From the NCBI GenBank assembly GCA_910575035.1, contig CAJTDL010000009.1, forward strand, positions 1 through 64,000: a stretch of DNA of 64,000 nt, in the 5' to 3' direction. The notes beneath the pieces are model-generated. The model was not told the origin of the DNA. It searched no databases and was given only the letters and a program-made list of their open reading frames with translations. The stretch's first letter is position 1; every line of letters starts with the position of its first letter. Position numbers and translations under genes: made by a program. Shown here piece after piece: positions 46,326 through 54,542 of the stretch. This DNA comes from Lachnospiraceae bacterium (GTDB lineage Bacteria; Bacillota; Clostridia; Lachnospirales; Lachnospiraceae).

Positions 46326-47463
46326 TTATATTGGAGCCATATCCTGTTGTTGCCTAAATTTTATTGTTTTCATACGCCCTCCAGTCCTCCTTATCAATTT
46401 ATCTTGCCCAATTACTTTAACAAGGTTTATAATTTTTCTTCCCAGTTCTTCCTTATCTTGATAAAAAATTGTTGTGTAAACATTACCTGTTAAAATTAAA
46501 TCCCGTAATATATCTTTATCAGTTATATCTAAAGAATGGCCAAAAATATAAAGATTATGTCTAGGTGGATTTTTTCTCAGTTTCTCTAGTTCTGCTTTTG
46601 TTTCTTCTATTTTATCAATAGACCCCCTTATATTTTTTAGGATCATTTCACAGTCATGTTTTTTCTCCATGTAAAGATTATTTTCTTTCTCTATTTCATC
46701 TAACCAATCTCTATATTTGCATCCTGTTTCTTTATATATTCTTTGATAATATTTCTTAAATGCAATAAACTCAATTTTCCTATTTCTTTTCTTTTTTCCT
46801 AAATATTCATCAATACCTAATACCATGCTATTTGTTTCTATAGTATTATTAATATCTGCTTTCCCATGAATGTAATCATATTCTATATTACTTTTTGGGT
46901 AAATATCATAAATTCTTTCATATGTATCAGTATAGTTAAAACTCAAAACCTTATCTATATCAAGATGCTTAATATCTGGACTTATCTTATTTACCGACAA
47001 ATGATTTATGTAACAATCCAAATATATCTCCAAGCATCTTATAAGCCTGTTTAAATCATTTAACATACAATCCCTGATTTTAAAAATAATATTTTCATCA
47101 TAAATAATACCTTGATTTACAATCGAATCAAAATCTTTCAATGCTTCTTGCTCTATTTGAATAAACTTTATCCCCCATTCCTCTTTTCCTAATCTTTTCA
47201 AATTCTGAAACTTTCTCATCCATTATCTTAATAACCTTTGATATTTCTTTTTCAAATCCAATCCATCCATTACAGTCATAAAATCTTTTAAAATGTCCTA
47301 TCCATTTATTTCCATTTATGGTATCCCTTATTTCAGATAGCGCTTCTTCAGATATATCCTCTGAATAATTTGTATAATTATCTGTAAATGTTAAAAAATC
47401 CTGATACAAGGTAGGAAGAGCATGTGCAAGATCAAATCCATTGCCTATCACTAATATATTCAT
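46326..47463 (-). pseudogene. abiH: AbiH-family abortive infection protein, frameshifted
   Basis: The N-terminus MNILVIGNGFDLAHALPTLY (nucleotide-binding GNGFD) and the C-terminal NLYIFGHSLDITDKDILRDL are the two signatures of AbiH proteins. They lie in different frames: the first ends at 47128, the second is readable from 47219, with the shift near 47170-47190 in an A/G-rich stretch. One base corrected gives about 375 residues, the family length. AbiH blocks phage growth by an unknown route. TAGGAG precedes the ATG. Confidence 0.8.
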
Positions 47464-48123
47464 TGGCCAAATCTCCTAAACTTTAACATAATTCTACTAT
47501 GGCAATTTTATCATCATACTGTTATTATAGCAACTTTATTTTTAACTACAGCTAATTTGTTAAACTCAATTTTTACTTTGATTATCAAACTAATTTCCCA
47601 AGAAAACCGAACACAGACATCCAATCCCAAAATCTCCTACACTCCACTAGAAATCCAACCATTTTTCCAATCATGCAGCAGTCCGCTACACACTAAATCT
47701 GCCCCCTAAATCCCCCCTTATTTTCCAACGACTTCTCGAATATTCCGCAATCCCATTGTTTTTAACTGCTGCACATTTAGGTTAACATTGTCCAATATTC
47801 ACTGGAAGTCCAAATGATTCCAAAAATATTTTTCAACCCATAATCTTTTGCTATCGAACTGGCTCTAAAAGATTCCTACTTTGATATTTTTCTACTCATC
47901 TTTCTGTATATTTCCTACTATATTACTAGGTTTATTCCAACAGCAATTATTACAGGATTTTTTATATCGAATAAATTACCGAGCCAATACTTTACTTATA
48001 TACTAGGTTATTGTGAACACAAAAAAGCACCAACAAAGATGTTCCTTTCCTGCTGATGCTCTGCTTTAGAACTTAAAATGCTGATATTTCAATGGTTGTC
48101 CAGGATGGACACAATTTTATTCC
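47464..48123. other. Gene-poor stretch between abiH and the 71-residue gene
   Basis: About 660 bases of AT-rich DNA with many stops in all frames. A hairpin-like AGCACCAACA...TGCTGATGCT after an A-run (48021-48062) resembles the terminator at 48817-48854. No gene is supported. Confidence 0.5.
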
Positions 48124-48339
48124 TTATATATTAGCTCCATCTGAATTTTCATCTGCGACCTTCGCCTGGAATTTCTCTGCCATCTCATTCTTAGCTTTCA
48201 TCGCAAGGCGGTAGAAGATGTTTTCTGGTATAAAGTCATCATGTCCACAAGTGAGTACGCCGTTCTCCGCATTTGTGTGAAAACCAAATTCTGAAAGATA
48301 TTTATTCACTCTTTTATCCATTTTGCGTCTTTGGCTCAT
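48124..48339 (-). CDS. Hypothetical protein, 71 residues
   Basis: Begins MSQRRKMDKRVNKYLSEFGF. A HTNAENGVLTCGHDDFIPEN stretch, then a helical charged tail. It could be a small conserved mobile-element protein. The upstream region has only weak ribosome-site character. Confidence 0.4.
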   Translation of the reverse strand: MSQRRKMDKRVNKYLSEFGFHTNAENGVLTCGHDDFIPENIFYRLAMKAKNEMAEKFQAKVADENSDGANI

Positions 48340-48420
48340 TTGAATTTTTCAAAAGAAAAAGTTTTTCCTCTGATTTTCTATCTCCTCCTTGCCCAAATCC
48401 ATAATAATTATTAAGAAAGG

Positions 48421-48500
48421 TAAAGCACCTTCCCATCTTTTTAGCAACAATTTCGTCTGTGCGTTGTGGTGTGTCAGAATTCTGACGAACCTTTACCTCG
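48421..48500 (-). pseudogene. ParB-like gene fragment 5
   Basis: Reads QNSDTPQRTDEIVAKKMG, matching fragment 3 (SDIPQRTDEVVAHKLG) and fragment 4. It again carries the palindrome GTCAGAATTCTGAC at about 48472-48485. Only about 20 codons remain. Confidence 0.6.
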
Positions 48501-48816
48501 CAAGGCAGAAATTTATTTTTTCGCCTAATAACCTAAAATAATCCTTATGTTCCCACTGCCCCTGCTGCATATTGCAGCAATCCATATAACCCCTTTATTT
48601 TCTAGTAAAAACCGAATGTCTGCACTTCTTATTGCTTTCCAGTTATTTTTGATGGACTGCCTTCTGCCGGATTCCATTCAGAATCTAGCGCATTCCGCTT
48701 AAAAATTCCAAGTAGATGCCCCAACCTTCCGAACTGCCTAAAAATCCATTGGATTATGCCCTATTCAATGTTACATGGCTTTAATATCCTATCTATGTAG
48801 CAGGATATTTATGCAT
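48501..48816. other. Gap with no recognised gene
   Basis: About 315 bases between the ParB remnant and the vapBC terminator. The sequence near 48610-48640 (TCTGCACTTCTTATTGC) loosely recalls the remnants at 40820 and 43590. Nothing can be called. Confidence 0.35.
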
Positions 48817-48854
48817 AAAAAAACACCAGCAACAGATGTCTTCCATTGCTGGTA
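48817..48854 (-). terminator. Terminator downstream of the vapBC pair
   Basis: ACCAGCAA and TTGCTGGT pair around a 14-base loop, followed on the minus strand by GTTTTTTT. Confidence 0.75.
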
Positions 48855-48962
48855 TCTTCACAATAATCACTGGATTCTATATTGCCCTGCTTCCTGTTCT
48901 GTTAATGCCTGCCTATCTCCATAACAATTATCTGGGCTGATAACAGGTTTCTCCATTCATAA

Positions 48963-49382
48963 TCACTCCAATTCATCCAATGTAATGCATTTTATTTCTC
49001 TGAATTGTCTTAATTGCTTATCATTTGTCAAGAGCAGATCACATCCTATAACACAAGCCGTTGCAAGCTGTAATGCGTCCATTGTCTTAAAAAATTTATA
49101 CTCAGACCAAATTTGCGCCGCTTTATCTGCTATTCTCTCATTAATGGCTTTAACCTGTATACCCATCACATCAATGAAAGTATAAAATCCATTTATCAGT
49201 TTCAAATCCCCCTGTCTATATGGATATGTTAGGTACTCTGTTACTGTGATAGATGATATGACATAATCACATACCGCATAATTCTCCCAAAAATGCACCA
49301 TATGGGAATAGTACAATTCACTTTCTTGTAAGTAATATATCAATTGTGATGTGTCCAAAAAAATCGTTTTAAAACCTGTCAT
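48963..49382 (-). CDS. PIN-domain toxin (VapC-type)
   Basis: 139 residues. Acidic active-site residues appear in FLDTSQLIYYL (Asp10), SITVTEYLTYP (Glu), FKTMDALQLATA (Asp) and LLLTNDKQLRQF (Asp), the PIN nuclease pattern. It overlaps the upstream small gene by 14 bases. VapC toxins cut tRNA or rRNA; the target is not inferable. Confidence 0.85.
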   Translation of the reverse strand: MTGFKTIFLDTSQLIYYLQESELYYSHMVHFWENYAVCDYVISSITVTEYLTYPYRQGDLKLINGFYTFIDVMGIQVKAINERIADKAAQIWSEYKFFKTMDALQLATACVIGCDLLLTNDKQLRQFREIKCITLDELE

Positions 49383-49617
49383 CCCTCAGCTCCTTTATAT
49401 AGCTCTCTATTTCCTCTACACTTCTCCCCGTTGGCATAACACATGCCTTTGAATCAATGATTCTTTTCCTCTTCTCCGCTCTTGATTCTACCTTCTGCAT
49501 ATTGATTCTATCCAAAATTGTAATAATTACTTCATCACCAATATTGAGATTCTTGCGGTCATCTTCATCTATTACAATCTGCTCTCCATCATAATAACCT
49601 CTCACTGCGGCCAACAT
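49369..49617 (-). CDS. AbrB-like antitoxin (VapB-type)
   Basis: 82 residues. MLAAVRGYYDGEQIVIDEDD then LNIGDEVIITILD has the look of a small SpoVT/AbrB-like domain, and the C-terminus with VEEIESYIKELRDDRF would wrap the toxin. First gene of the pair; AGGAGG precedes the ATG. Antitoxin role is by position. Confidence 0.7.
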   Translation of the reverse strand: MLAAVRGYYDGEQIVIDEDDRKNLNIGDEVIITILDRINMQKVESRAEKRKRIIDSKACVMPTGRSVEEIESYIKELRDDRF

Positions 49618-49735
49618 AATATAACCTCCTATCCTGCGAATACAATTAGCTCCTATTCTTTGTATTTAATTATAGCATTCCTTCCACCAACATGCAATCA
49701 GCACCAGCAGATTTCTCCACTGGTGCCGATTCCCG

Positions 49736-50257
49736 TCACACGATTTTTCCCAATAACTCCTGCACGACTCCCCATACCTGATTTCCACTATGGTTCTGCT
49801 CCATCTGATATGTGAAAATCTTTACAACCCTGTCCAAGAAATCTTCTGGAAGGATATTGCTTTTAAATTGGTTGCATTCCCTATGTGCGGCCTGCAAATT
49901 TGCCATCTCATCCTTCCCGCCCATTGACAAAGGGACAATGTGATCCAGTGTCATATCTTCCAATAACAATCCCTGGCCACATAGCATACAGCACCCATCT
50001 GCCTTCTCATACACCATTTTCCGCGCTTCCTTTGAGTATTTCTTCCGCTCCTGCTTACTCTTATGGCCACAAGCTGGTTCATCCAACTCAAATGGATAGT
50101 ATCCCTTGCACTTACTTGGAGCCTTGAAAACCTTTCTCATTGCAGTATTGCAAGAATAGAAAACCTGTGCCTCTTCTACATTGCCTGTCTTAACAATGCC
50201 GCCTGTCCTATTATCATGGCTTATGTAACATTCTCCATTTGTCAAAACTATCGCCAT
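49736..50257 (-). CDS. HNH endonuclease
   Basis: 173 residues. The HNH zinc-finger module is CCMLCGQGL, LDHIVPLSMGG, and NLQAAHRECNQFKSN, with the Cys pairs, DH, N and H in place. The N-terminal 60 residues are unrecognised and include HDNRTGG. It could be a phage-type nuclease that aids packaging or a solitary restriction enzyme. AGGAAC precedes the ATG, and it closes the leftward series starting at 54.3 kb. Confidence 0.85.
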   Translation of the reverse strand: MAIVLTNGECYISHDNRTGGIVKTGNVEEAQVFYSCNTAMRKVFKAPSKCKGYYPFELDEPACGHKSKQERKKYSKEARKMVYEKADGCCMLCGQGLLLEDMTLDHIVPLSMGGKDEMANLQAAHRECNQFKSNILPEDFLDRVVKIFTYQMEQNHSGNQVWGVVQELLGKIV

Positions 50258-50272
50258 ATCTGTTCCTCCGCA

Positions 50273-50446
50273 CTAATTCATGTACACTTCATCATAAATC
50301 CTCATGATCTCACGCTGCCCCTCTGCATAGCTCCTGCAAGACATGATAATCTCCTGCACATCCTTCCTGTCTAAAAGGCAAAAGTCATCTGCCAGTACTT
50401 TCAGTTCCCTTTTCTCTTCCCTGCAAAGGCTTCTCATTGCCCCCAT
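50273..50446 (-). CDS. Small protein, 57 residues
   Basis: Begins MGAMRSLCREEKRELKVLAD and ends EIMRIYDEVYMN. Helical and charged. The ATG follows the stop of the upstream gene with no gap, which strongly suggests coupled translation. Function unknown. Confidence 0.6.
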   Translation of the reverse strand: MGAMRSLCREEKRELKVLADDFCLLDRKDVQEIIMSCRSYAEGQREIMRIYDEVYMN

Positions 50447-50665
50447 TTACCCAACCACCTTTCTAAAAGCCGATACAATATTATCCAATGTAAAATCGTC
50501 CAAACCACATAACCAAACTAATATCCTGTTTTCATCTAGGGTCAATTCTATATCCTGAAAAAATATCTGATTTAGCAAGCCAATCCTTCTTCCCTCAGCT
50601 TCATAGAATGAATTATTTACATCCCTTGTTCCATAATCTGGCTGTCTAACCACTCGATTCACCAT
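50447..50665 (-). CDS. Small protein, 72 residues
   Basis: Begins MVNRVVRQPDYGTRDVNNSF and ends LDNIVSAFRKVVG. It overlaps the LexA-like gene by 20 bases and abuts the next gene, so it is part of a tightly packed operon. TLDENRILVWLCGLDDFTLD appears helical. Unknown. Confidence 0.55.
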   Translation of the reverse strand: MVNRVVRQPDYGTRDVNNSFYEAEGRRIGLLNQIFFQDIELTLDENRILVWLCGLDDFTLDNIVSAFRKVVG

Positions 50666-50924
50666 CCTTTACCAATTTGTAGCCAACTAATTTAATCGCC
50701 CTAGGCGACCAATCCTTGATCTCAATTTTTCCAACCAGCTCTAATATCTGCAAATGGTTATGTACAGTTGCGGTAGAACTCAAGCCTGTTCCCTCGCATA
50801 TTTCCCTGATAGATGGGGGATACAGATTCTCCGTAATATAATCGACCAGAAACCTATATACTCTTTTCCTGTTCTCAATTCCACGCATCATATTATCTTG
50901 TACGTGCTCATTGTATTTTCTCAT
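50646..50924 (-). CDS. LexA DNA-binding domain without peptidase domain
   Basis: 92 residues. RVYRFLVDYITENLYPPSIR, EICEGTGLSSTATVHNHLQI, LELVGKIEIKDWSPRAIKL is the LexA winged helix, including the recognition helix S-S-T-A-T-V-H-N-H-L. The C-terminal S24 self-cleaving domain is entirely missing. Such a protein could bind SOS boxes without RecA-triggered cleavage. ATG 50924 is chosen over a GTG three codons earlier because of AGGAAG spacing. It belongs to the leftward small-gene operon. Confidence 0.8.
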   Translation of the reverse strand: MRKYNEHVQDNMMRGIENRKRVYRFLVDYITENLYPPSIREICEGTGLSSTATVHNHLQILELVGKIEIKDWSPRAIKLVGYKLVKDGESSG

Positions 50925-50936
50925 AAATCTCACTTC

Positions 50937-51104
50937 CTACCTTTTCAATATCGTTTTGTCTGCAATCTCTTGCACTGTGCTGTTACTGCTGCATATCCCA
51001 TAGGATACAGCTTTGTTTCTGTCCAGAATCTCATAAAATCCATTATGGATCACGATTCTATATCCATATTTGTAGCCAACTTTCCGCCCTGATTTCCTTG
51101 TCAT
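50937..51104 (-). CDS. Small basic protein, 55 residues
   Basis: Begins MTRKSGRKVGYKYGYRIVIH and ends QEIADKTILKR. AAGGAAC precedes the ATG at good spacing. It lies 12 bases upstream of the LexA-like gene, so in the same operon. Beta-rich, unknown function. Confidence 0.6.
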   Translation of the reverse strand: MTRKSGRKVGYKYGYRIVIHNGFYEILDRNKAVSYGICSSNSTVQEIADKTILKR

Positions 51105-51153
51105 TTGAATGAGTTCCTTCCTTAATTATATGGGGTTAGTTTACTGCCAATTA

Positions 51154-51732
51154 TCATAGCAATTTGATATGGTTTCTTAGGGCGTTCTCTATCTCCTTGC
51201 TCTGTATCCCAATATAGCGTTGCGTTGTAGCCACTGATGAATGTTGTAGCAACACCCTCACCAACTCAATATTGTATCCATTATTCACATAGATACTGGA
51301 TGCAAAGAATTTCCTAAAACTATGGGTTGAGATATTCTCCAAGCCTAAATAACCGCATACAAGCTGTAAATGATTCTGCACCGCCCGTTCCGATATATCA
51401 AACAGCCTTGCAGCAGGATTGATACGGTTTTCCAATACATAGTTTTGGATATAGCTATAAATTTCAATCGGCACTGTAAACTCACGCTTCTTTTTTGTTT
51501 TCTTCTCCACAATGTCCAGCCTGTACCTGTTCCCATCACGGATAATTGCAGATAATCTTAATTGCAACACATCCGATATTCTCAGCCCCAAATTCGCCTC
51601 CAATGACAATGCCGCCGCTATCCTTTTATTCGGCTTGACAACATGCCCATCCTTGCAGACAAACCCACTGTGGATCGTCTCAATGATATTCCTATACTGC
51701 CCATCTGTAAGTGCCACTGTTTTCTTGTTCAT
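51154..51732 (-). CDS. Tyrosine recombinase
   Basis: 192 residues, catalytic domain only. Active-site residues appear in LEANLGLRISDVLQLRLSAI (Arg), STHSFRKFFASSIY (H-x-x-R), LLQHSSVATTQRYIG (His and the nucleophilic Tyr). No N-terminal core-binding or Arm domain. Its size fits small phage/plasmid recombinases that resolve dimers or invert DNA. The element's integration is better explained by the serine recombinase. A tRNA-like piece lies about 750 bases upstream. Confidence 0.88.
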   Translation of the reverse strand: MNKKTVALTDGQYRNIIETIHSGFVCKDGHVVKPNKRIAAALSLEANLGLRISDVLQLRLSAIIRDGNRYRLDIVEKKTKKKREFTVPIEIYSYIQNYVLENRINPAARLFDISERAVQNHLQLVCGYLGLENISTHSFRKFFASSIYVNNGYNIELVRVLLQHSSVATTQRYIGIQSKEIENALRNHIKLL

Positions 51733-51905
51733 TCCACCACCGCCTAAATTTCGTATTTTCTGTATGTTTCATTGCGTATTATGGGCAAAAATTTGTGCCC
51801 TGTCCTGAAACCCTTGCAAATAAGGGGAACTGCGTATTCCATAACAGAATACGCAATAAACATTTTCCAATATTGGGACTGTCCGTTTCAGACAGCCCCA
51901 GAAAT

Positions 51906-52184
51906 TTACCATTCCATATTTTCCAGTAATTCATTACCATACCTTGATCTGTATTCCTGTATGGCGAGGATCAAAACATCCACATCACCTTCCAGCCATT
52001 CCATGGCCACTTCCGCAATATACTTCTTTCGCCCGATCCTGATTGGGACATCCGTATCTTGTCCCCATTTAATAGCATCCATGATTTTCTTCAGATACTT
52101 TTGGGAAACTTCTTCCAACTTTTCACTTATGCAACCTGGATTTAAGCCTTGTGATTCCAGAAAATCAAAAAATGTTTTGTTCAT
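51906..52184 (-). CDS. Hypothetical protein, 92 residues
   Basis: Begins MNKTFFDFLESQGLNPGCIS; ATG 52184 has AAGGAG at 9 bases, with a second in-frame ATG two codons before it. Acidic and helical, ends RYGNELLENMEW. Unknown. Confidence 0.55.
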   Translation of the reverse strand: MNKTFFDFLESQGLNPGCISEKLEEVSQKYLKKIMDAIKWGQDTDVPIRIGRKKYIAEVAMEWLEGDVDVLILAIQEYRSRYGNELLENMEW

Positions 52185-52200
52185 GCTCATTTTCTCCTTC

Positions 52201-52434
52201 CTACACCAGCCCACAAAAATATGCCAGCCTGTACAATGGGTTTCTTGCAACCTTCCGCATATGCTCCCTTTTGCTCCGTTCCTGCTTCTTCATGCGTTCC
52301 ATGATGGCGATTTGCACATCTATCTCCACATACTCCACCATCTGGACAGGAGTTAATGAGCTATATGGAGTCTTTAATGTAGTGTCAATTACCTGTGTGC
52401 CGTCTAGCAAATTGATAATCCTGAAATCAAACAT
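52201..52434 (-). CDS. Hypothetical protein, 77 residues
   Basis: Begins MFDFRIINLLDGTQVIDTTL with a basic helical middle (MERMKKQERSKREHMRK). AGAGGAAAG precedes the ATG. Small accessory protein of the leftward series, function unknown. Confidence 0.55.
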   Translation of the reverse strand: MFDFRIINLLDGTQVIDTTLKTPYSSLTPVQMVEYVEIDVQIAIMERMKKQERSKREHMRKVARNPLYRLAYFCGLV

Positions 52435-52476
52435 TGCCCTTTCCTCTCTTTCATTTTTATTCGCTAATTAGCTGAC

Positions 52477-52517
52477 TGGGCGTGTGCGGAATCGAACCGC
52501 ACAAAAACCATTCGCCC
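52477..52517 (-). tRNA. tRNA-like minihelix (acceptor and T-arm)
   Basis: GGGCG, ten bases, then GTGCG-GTTCGATTC-CGCAC, A, CGCCCA. The T-arm has the invariant GGTTCGANTCC and the first and last five bases pair. D and anticodon arms are missing. It is either a tRNA 3'-end remnant or a compact tRNA-like element. Confidence 0.45.
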
Positions 52518-52535
52518 TTTTTTACCAATAGATAC

Positions 52536-52685
52536 TTAATCCCTTTGCTTTGGCTTGTCCTCATACCATTTGGTTTTCTTGCCGCTGTAGCTTGTCTTTG
52601 GCTGGCAGATTACAGATTTCCCAACGGCTTTTACCACTCCGTTTTCTATGTTTACTGCAAAGCTATTTGTTGCCTTATGCATCAT
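52536..52685 (-). CDS. Small basic protein, 49 residues
   Basis: Begins MMHKATNSFAVNIENGVVKA and ends KTKWYEDKPKQRD. AAGGTGGTGAG precedes the ATG. The C-terminus overlaps nothing. Unknown. Confidence 0.5.
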   Translation of the reverse strand: MMHKATNSFAVNIENGVVKAVGKSVICQPKTSYSGKKTKWYEDKPKQRD

Positions 52686-53159
52686 CTCACCACCTTCCTA
52701 AATATGGAATGTCCCACCTGAAAGCCTGCCTGCATATTTGCTTTCGGGATGTTTCTTTAATTCCCCTGTCCACTCATTGTGGCTATCAAAGCCCAAATAT
52801 TCCGCAACTGTCGCTGATACGAGACAGTTCGCATAATCCACGGGATAATTATCTGGCTTCTCTGCCGCTTCCGATGGGAACGCTCATGGCTTAAAGCCCA
52901 TTTTATAGTTGCCATGACAGCTTAGCTAATCCTCAAGACATTGTAGCAGCTTACCTTGCTCCTCTGTCTCCGCTTTCCCATAAAATAGGTAATGTTCCTA
53001 TATGAATAATAGGAATAATACGCCTATAAAATAGATCCACTTACCCGCACCCTGGGGGATTAGCCTGGAACGTTCCCAGATAATATGCACATGTAACAAG
53101 TGCGCCTGTTAGTAAAATTCCAATAATTTTTCTCATCATGATTCCTAATTCCTTTCATT
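52686..53159. other. Gap with a possible broken reading frame
   Basis: On the minus strand 52696-52875 reads NYPVDYANCLVSATVAEYLG and GRLSGGTFHI with natural-looking composition, but no start codon connects to it: an ATG just upstream lies in a neighbouring frame. It may be a frameshifted small gene. The rest holds nothing clear. Confidence 0.35.
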
Positions 53160-53528
53160 TCATTTTATTGTTATTTCCTTCCCATCAAAGCCGATAACAC
53201 GGCGTAGGAAAGTTTCTATACCTTTATGTTGAGAATCGGATGTAGGAATAATGTTACCGTTCTGAATCTCCATTACTGATAGTTGCAGCAATCCGTCCTG
53301 TTTTGTAGATTTATGCAATACATAACGCATAAAGCTACTATATCCATGATTGTAGTGATGAAAAGCATCCCAATAAGCAATATTGTATTTTCCAGATGCT
53401 ATATTGGAATACACAACATCCCATGCATTGTTGACGGCGTTTTCCTGCATATCATATTCTTTTTCTAATTCACTATCCCCAAACACTTCAAAAACGCCAA
53501 GTGTTATCTTTGGAATTATTACTTGCAT
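53160..53528 (-). CDS. Hypothetical protein, 122 residues
   Basis: Begins MQVIIPKITLGVFEVFGDSE; AAAGGTGGTG precedes ATG 53528. Aromatic-rich middle (AYWDAFHHYNHGYSSFMRYV). No catalytic family recognised. A longer upstream start has no site. Confidence 0.55.
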   Translation of the reverse strand: MQVIIPKITLGVFEVFGDSELEKEYDMQENAVNNAWDVVYSNIASGKYNIAYWDAFHHYNHGYSSFMRYVLHKSTKQDGLLQLSVMEIQNGNIIPTSDSQHKGIETFLRRVIGFDGKEITIK

Positions 53529-53646
53529 TTTTTCACCACCTTTCTTTATTCCTGATAGGCTAACTTGCTTTGACACGTACGCCCGATTTCAGCGGTTAGC
53601 CTGTGTGTTTATATTCCCTGCATTACCCGGCAGGGACGGGATACTG

Positions 53647-53754
53647 TTAATCTTCTTGGTATTCTTCTAATAATTGCATTTGGAGCCAATAGGGCATATC
53701 TTTATATTCCTCTCTGGATATCTCTTTTATATTTTCAAGCCACCATTCAAACAT
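53647..53754 (-). CDS. Very small protein, 35 residues
   Basis: Begins MFEWWLENIKEISREEYKDM and ends LLEEYQED. AGAAGGTAG precedes the ATG. Acidic amphipathic helix with Trp pairs, as in small phage inhibitor peptides. Function unknown. Confidence 0.45.
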   Translation of the reverse strand: MFEWWLENIKEISREEYKDMPYWLQMQLLEEYQED

Positions 53755-53800
53755 TCTACCTTCTCTCTCCCGGCGCATCCCCGCCAGGTGGGTGGTATGG

Positions 53801-54061
53801 TTAGGGAGTTTGCAATATATTTAAAGTACGTTTAGCTGCATTCCCTTTTGCTATTTCTTCCTCTAAATTTTCTGTCGCTTCATCTAAATATGTGGCGTAT
53901 GTATCTGCTATCCAATCCATCTCTTTGAGTTCGTGCATATTAGCCATATTTAAGGCAATTCTAAAAGCATTATCCATTTCTAAATAATCCCCATTTCCCA
54001 AACAATCGCTGGCATATTGGGCAAGTGCCTTAACTGCTAAGCCCATCTCTTTTTTACCCAT
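53801..54061 (-). CDS. Hypothetical helical protein, 86 residues
   Basis: Begins MGKKEMGLAVKALAQYASDC; helical, acidic. GGAGAAAAAC precedes the ATG. Second gene of the leftward series. Unknown function. Confidence 0.55.
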   Translation of the reverse strand: MGKKEMGLAVKALAQYASDCLGNGDYLEMDNAFRIALNMANMHELKEMDWIADTYATYLDEATENLEEEIAKGNAAKRTLNILQTP

Positions 54062-54189
54062 TGTTGTTTTTCTCCTTTCGTTTGGATACTATAATTGCTA
54101 TTTCTTTCTTGATATTTTTAAATTATCATGTTATGATAGCTAGTAGGATACGGGGACTTACAAGCTTTTCAGCTATGCCCCGTTTGGTG

Positions 54190-54303
54190 TTACTCGGTTA
54201 TGTAGTCCAGATAATCTTCATATGAGAAGAATTGGATTACAATGTCGTTCACTTTGATTCTTCCATGTCGTTGGAAAAACTCATAAGCTGAAATCGGCTC
54301 CAT
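54190..54303 (-). CDS. Very small protein, 37 residues
   Basis: Begins MEPISAYEFFQRHGRIKVND and ends YEDYLDYITE. A strong AGGAGGTGATACA site precedes the ATG. It is the first gene leftward from the divergent promoter region. Confidence 0.55.
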   Translation of the reverse strand: MEPISAYEFFQRHGRIKVNDIVIQFFSYEDYLDYITE

Positions 54304-54389
54304 TGTATCACCTCCTATTCATTTGTATTTAAGATATTGCAAGGGTTTTGATTTCTCAGGTCGTTGCCCTTGCTTTATCTTATGTACTT

Positions 54390-54418
54390 ATTATACTCTC
54401 TAAACCGTGTACTGTCTA
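54390..54418 (-). promoter_or_regulatory. Leftward promoter of the divergent switch
   Basis: TAGACA (54413-54418), 17 bases, TATAAT (54390-54395). CCGTGTAC at 54405-54412 lies within the spacer, a likely operator. Confidence 0.65.
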
Positions 54419-54466
54419 TTGACAAAATGCGCAAATATACACCGCAAAAAATGTATATTTTGTACA

Positions 54467-54494
54467 TTGTAAGCCGTGTACATCATGGTATAAT
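54467..54494 (+). promoter_or_regulatory. Rightward promoter of the divergent switch
   Basis: TTGTAA, 16 bases, TATAAT (54489-54494). A second CCGTGTAC (54474-54481) lies in its spacer, mirroring the leftward promoter. Confidence 0.65.
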
Positions 54495-54542
54495 AGACTT
54501 GTATATTTATATCCTAAATTCAGAAAGAGAGGTTTTTATAAT

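Noticed and set aside
50063-52894. Plus-strand frames of 60-194 codons
   Set aside because: Antisense to the compact leftward gene train and without start signals.
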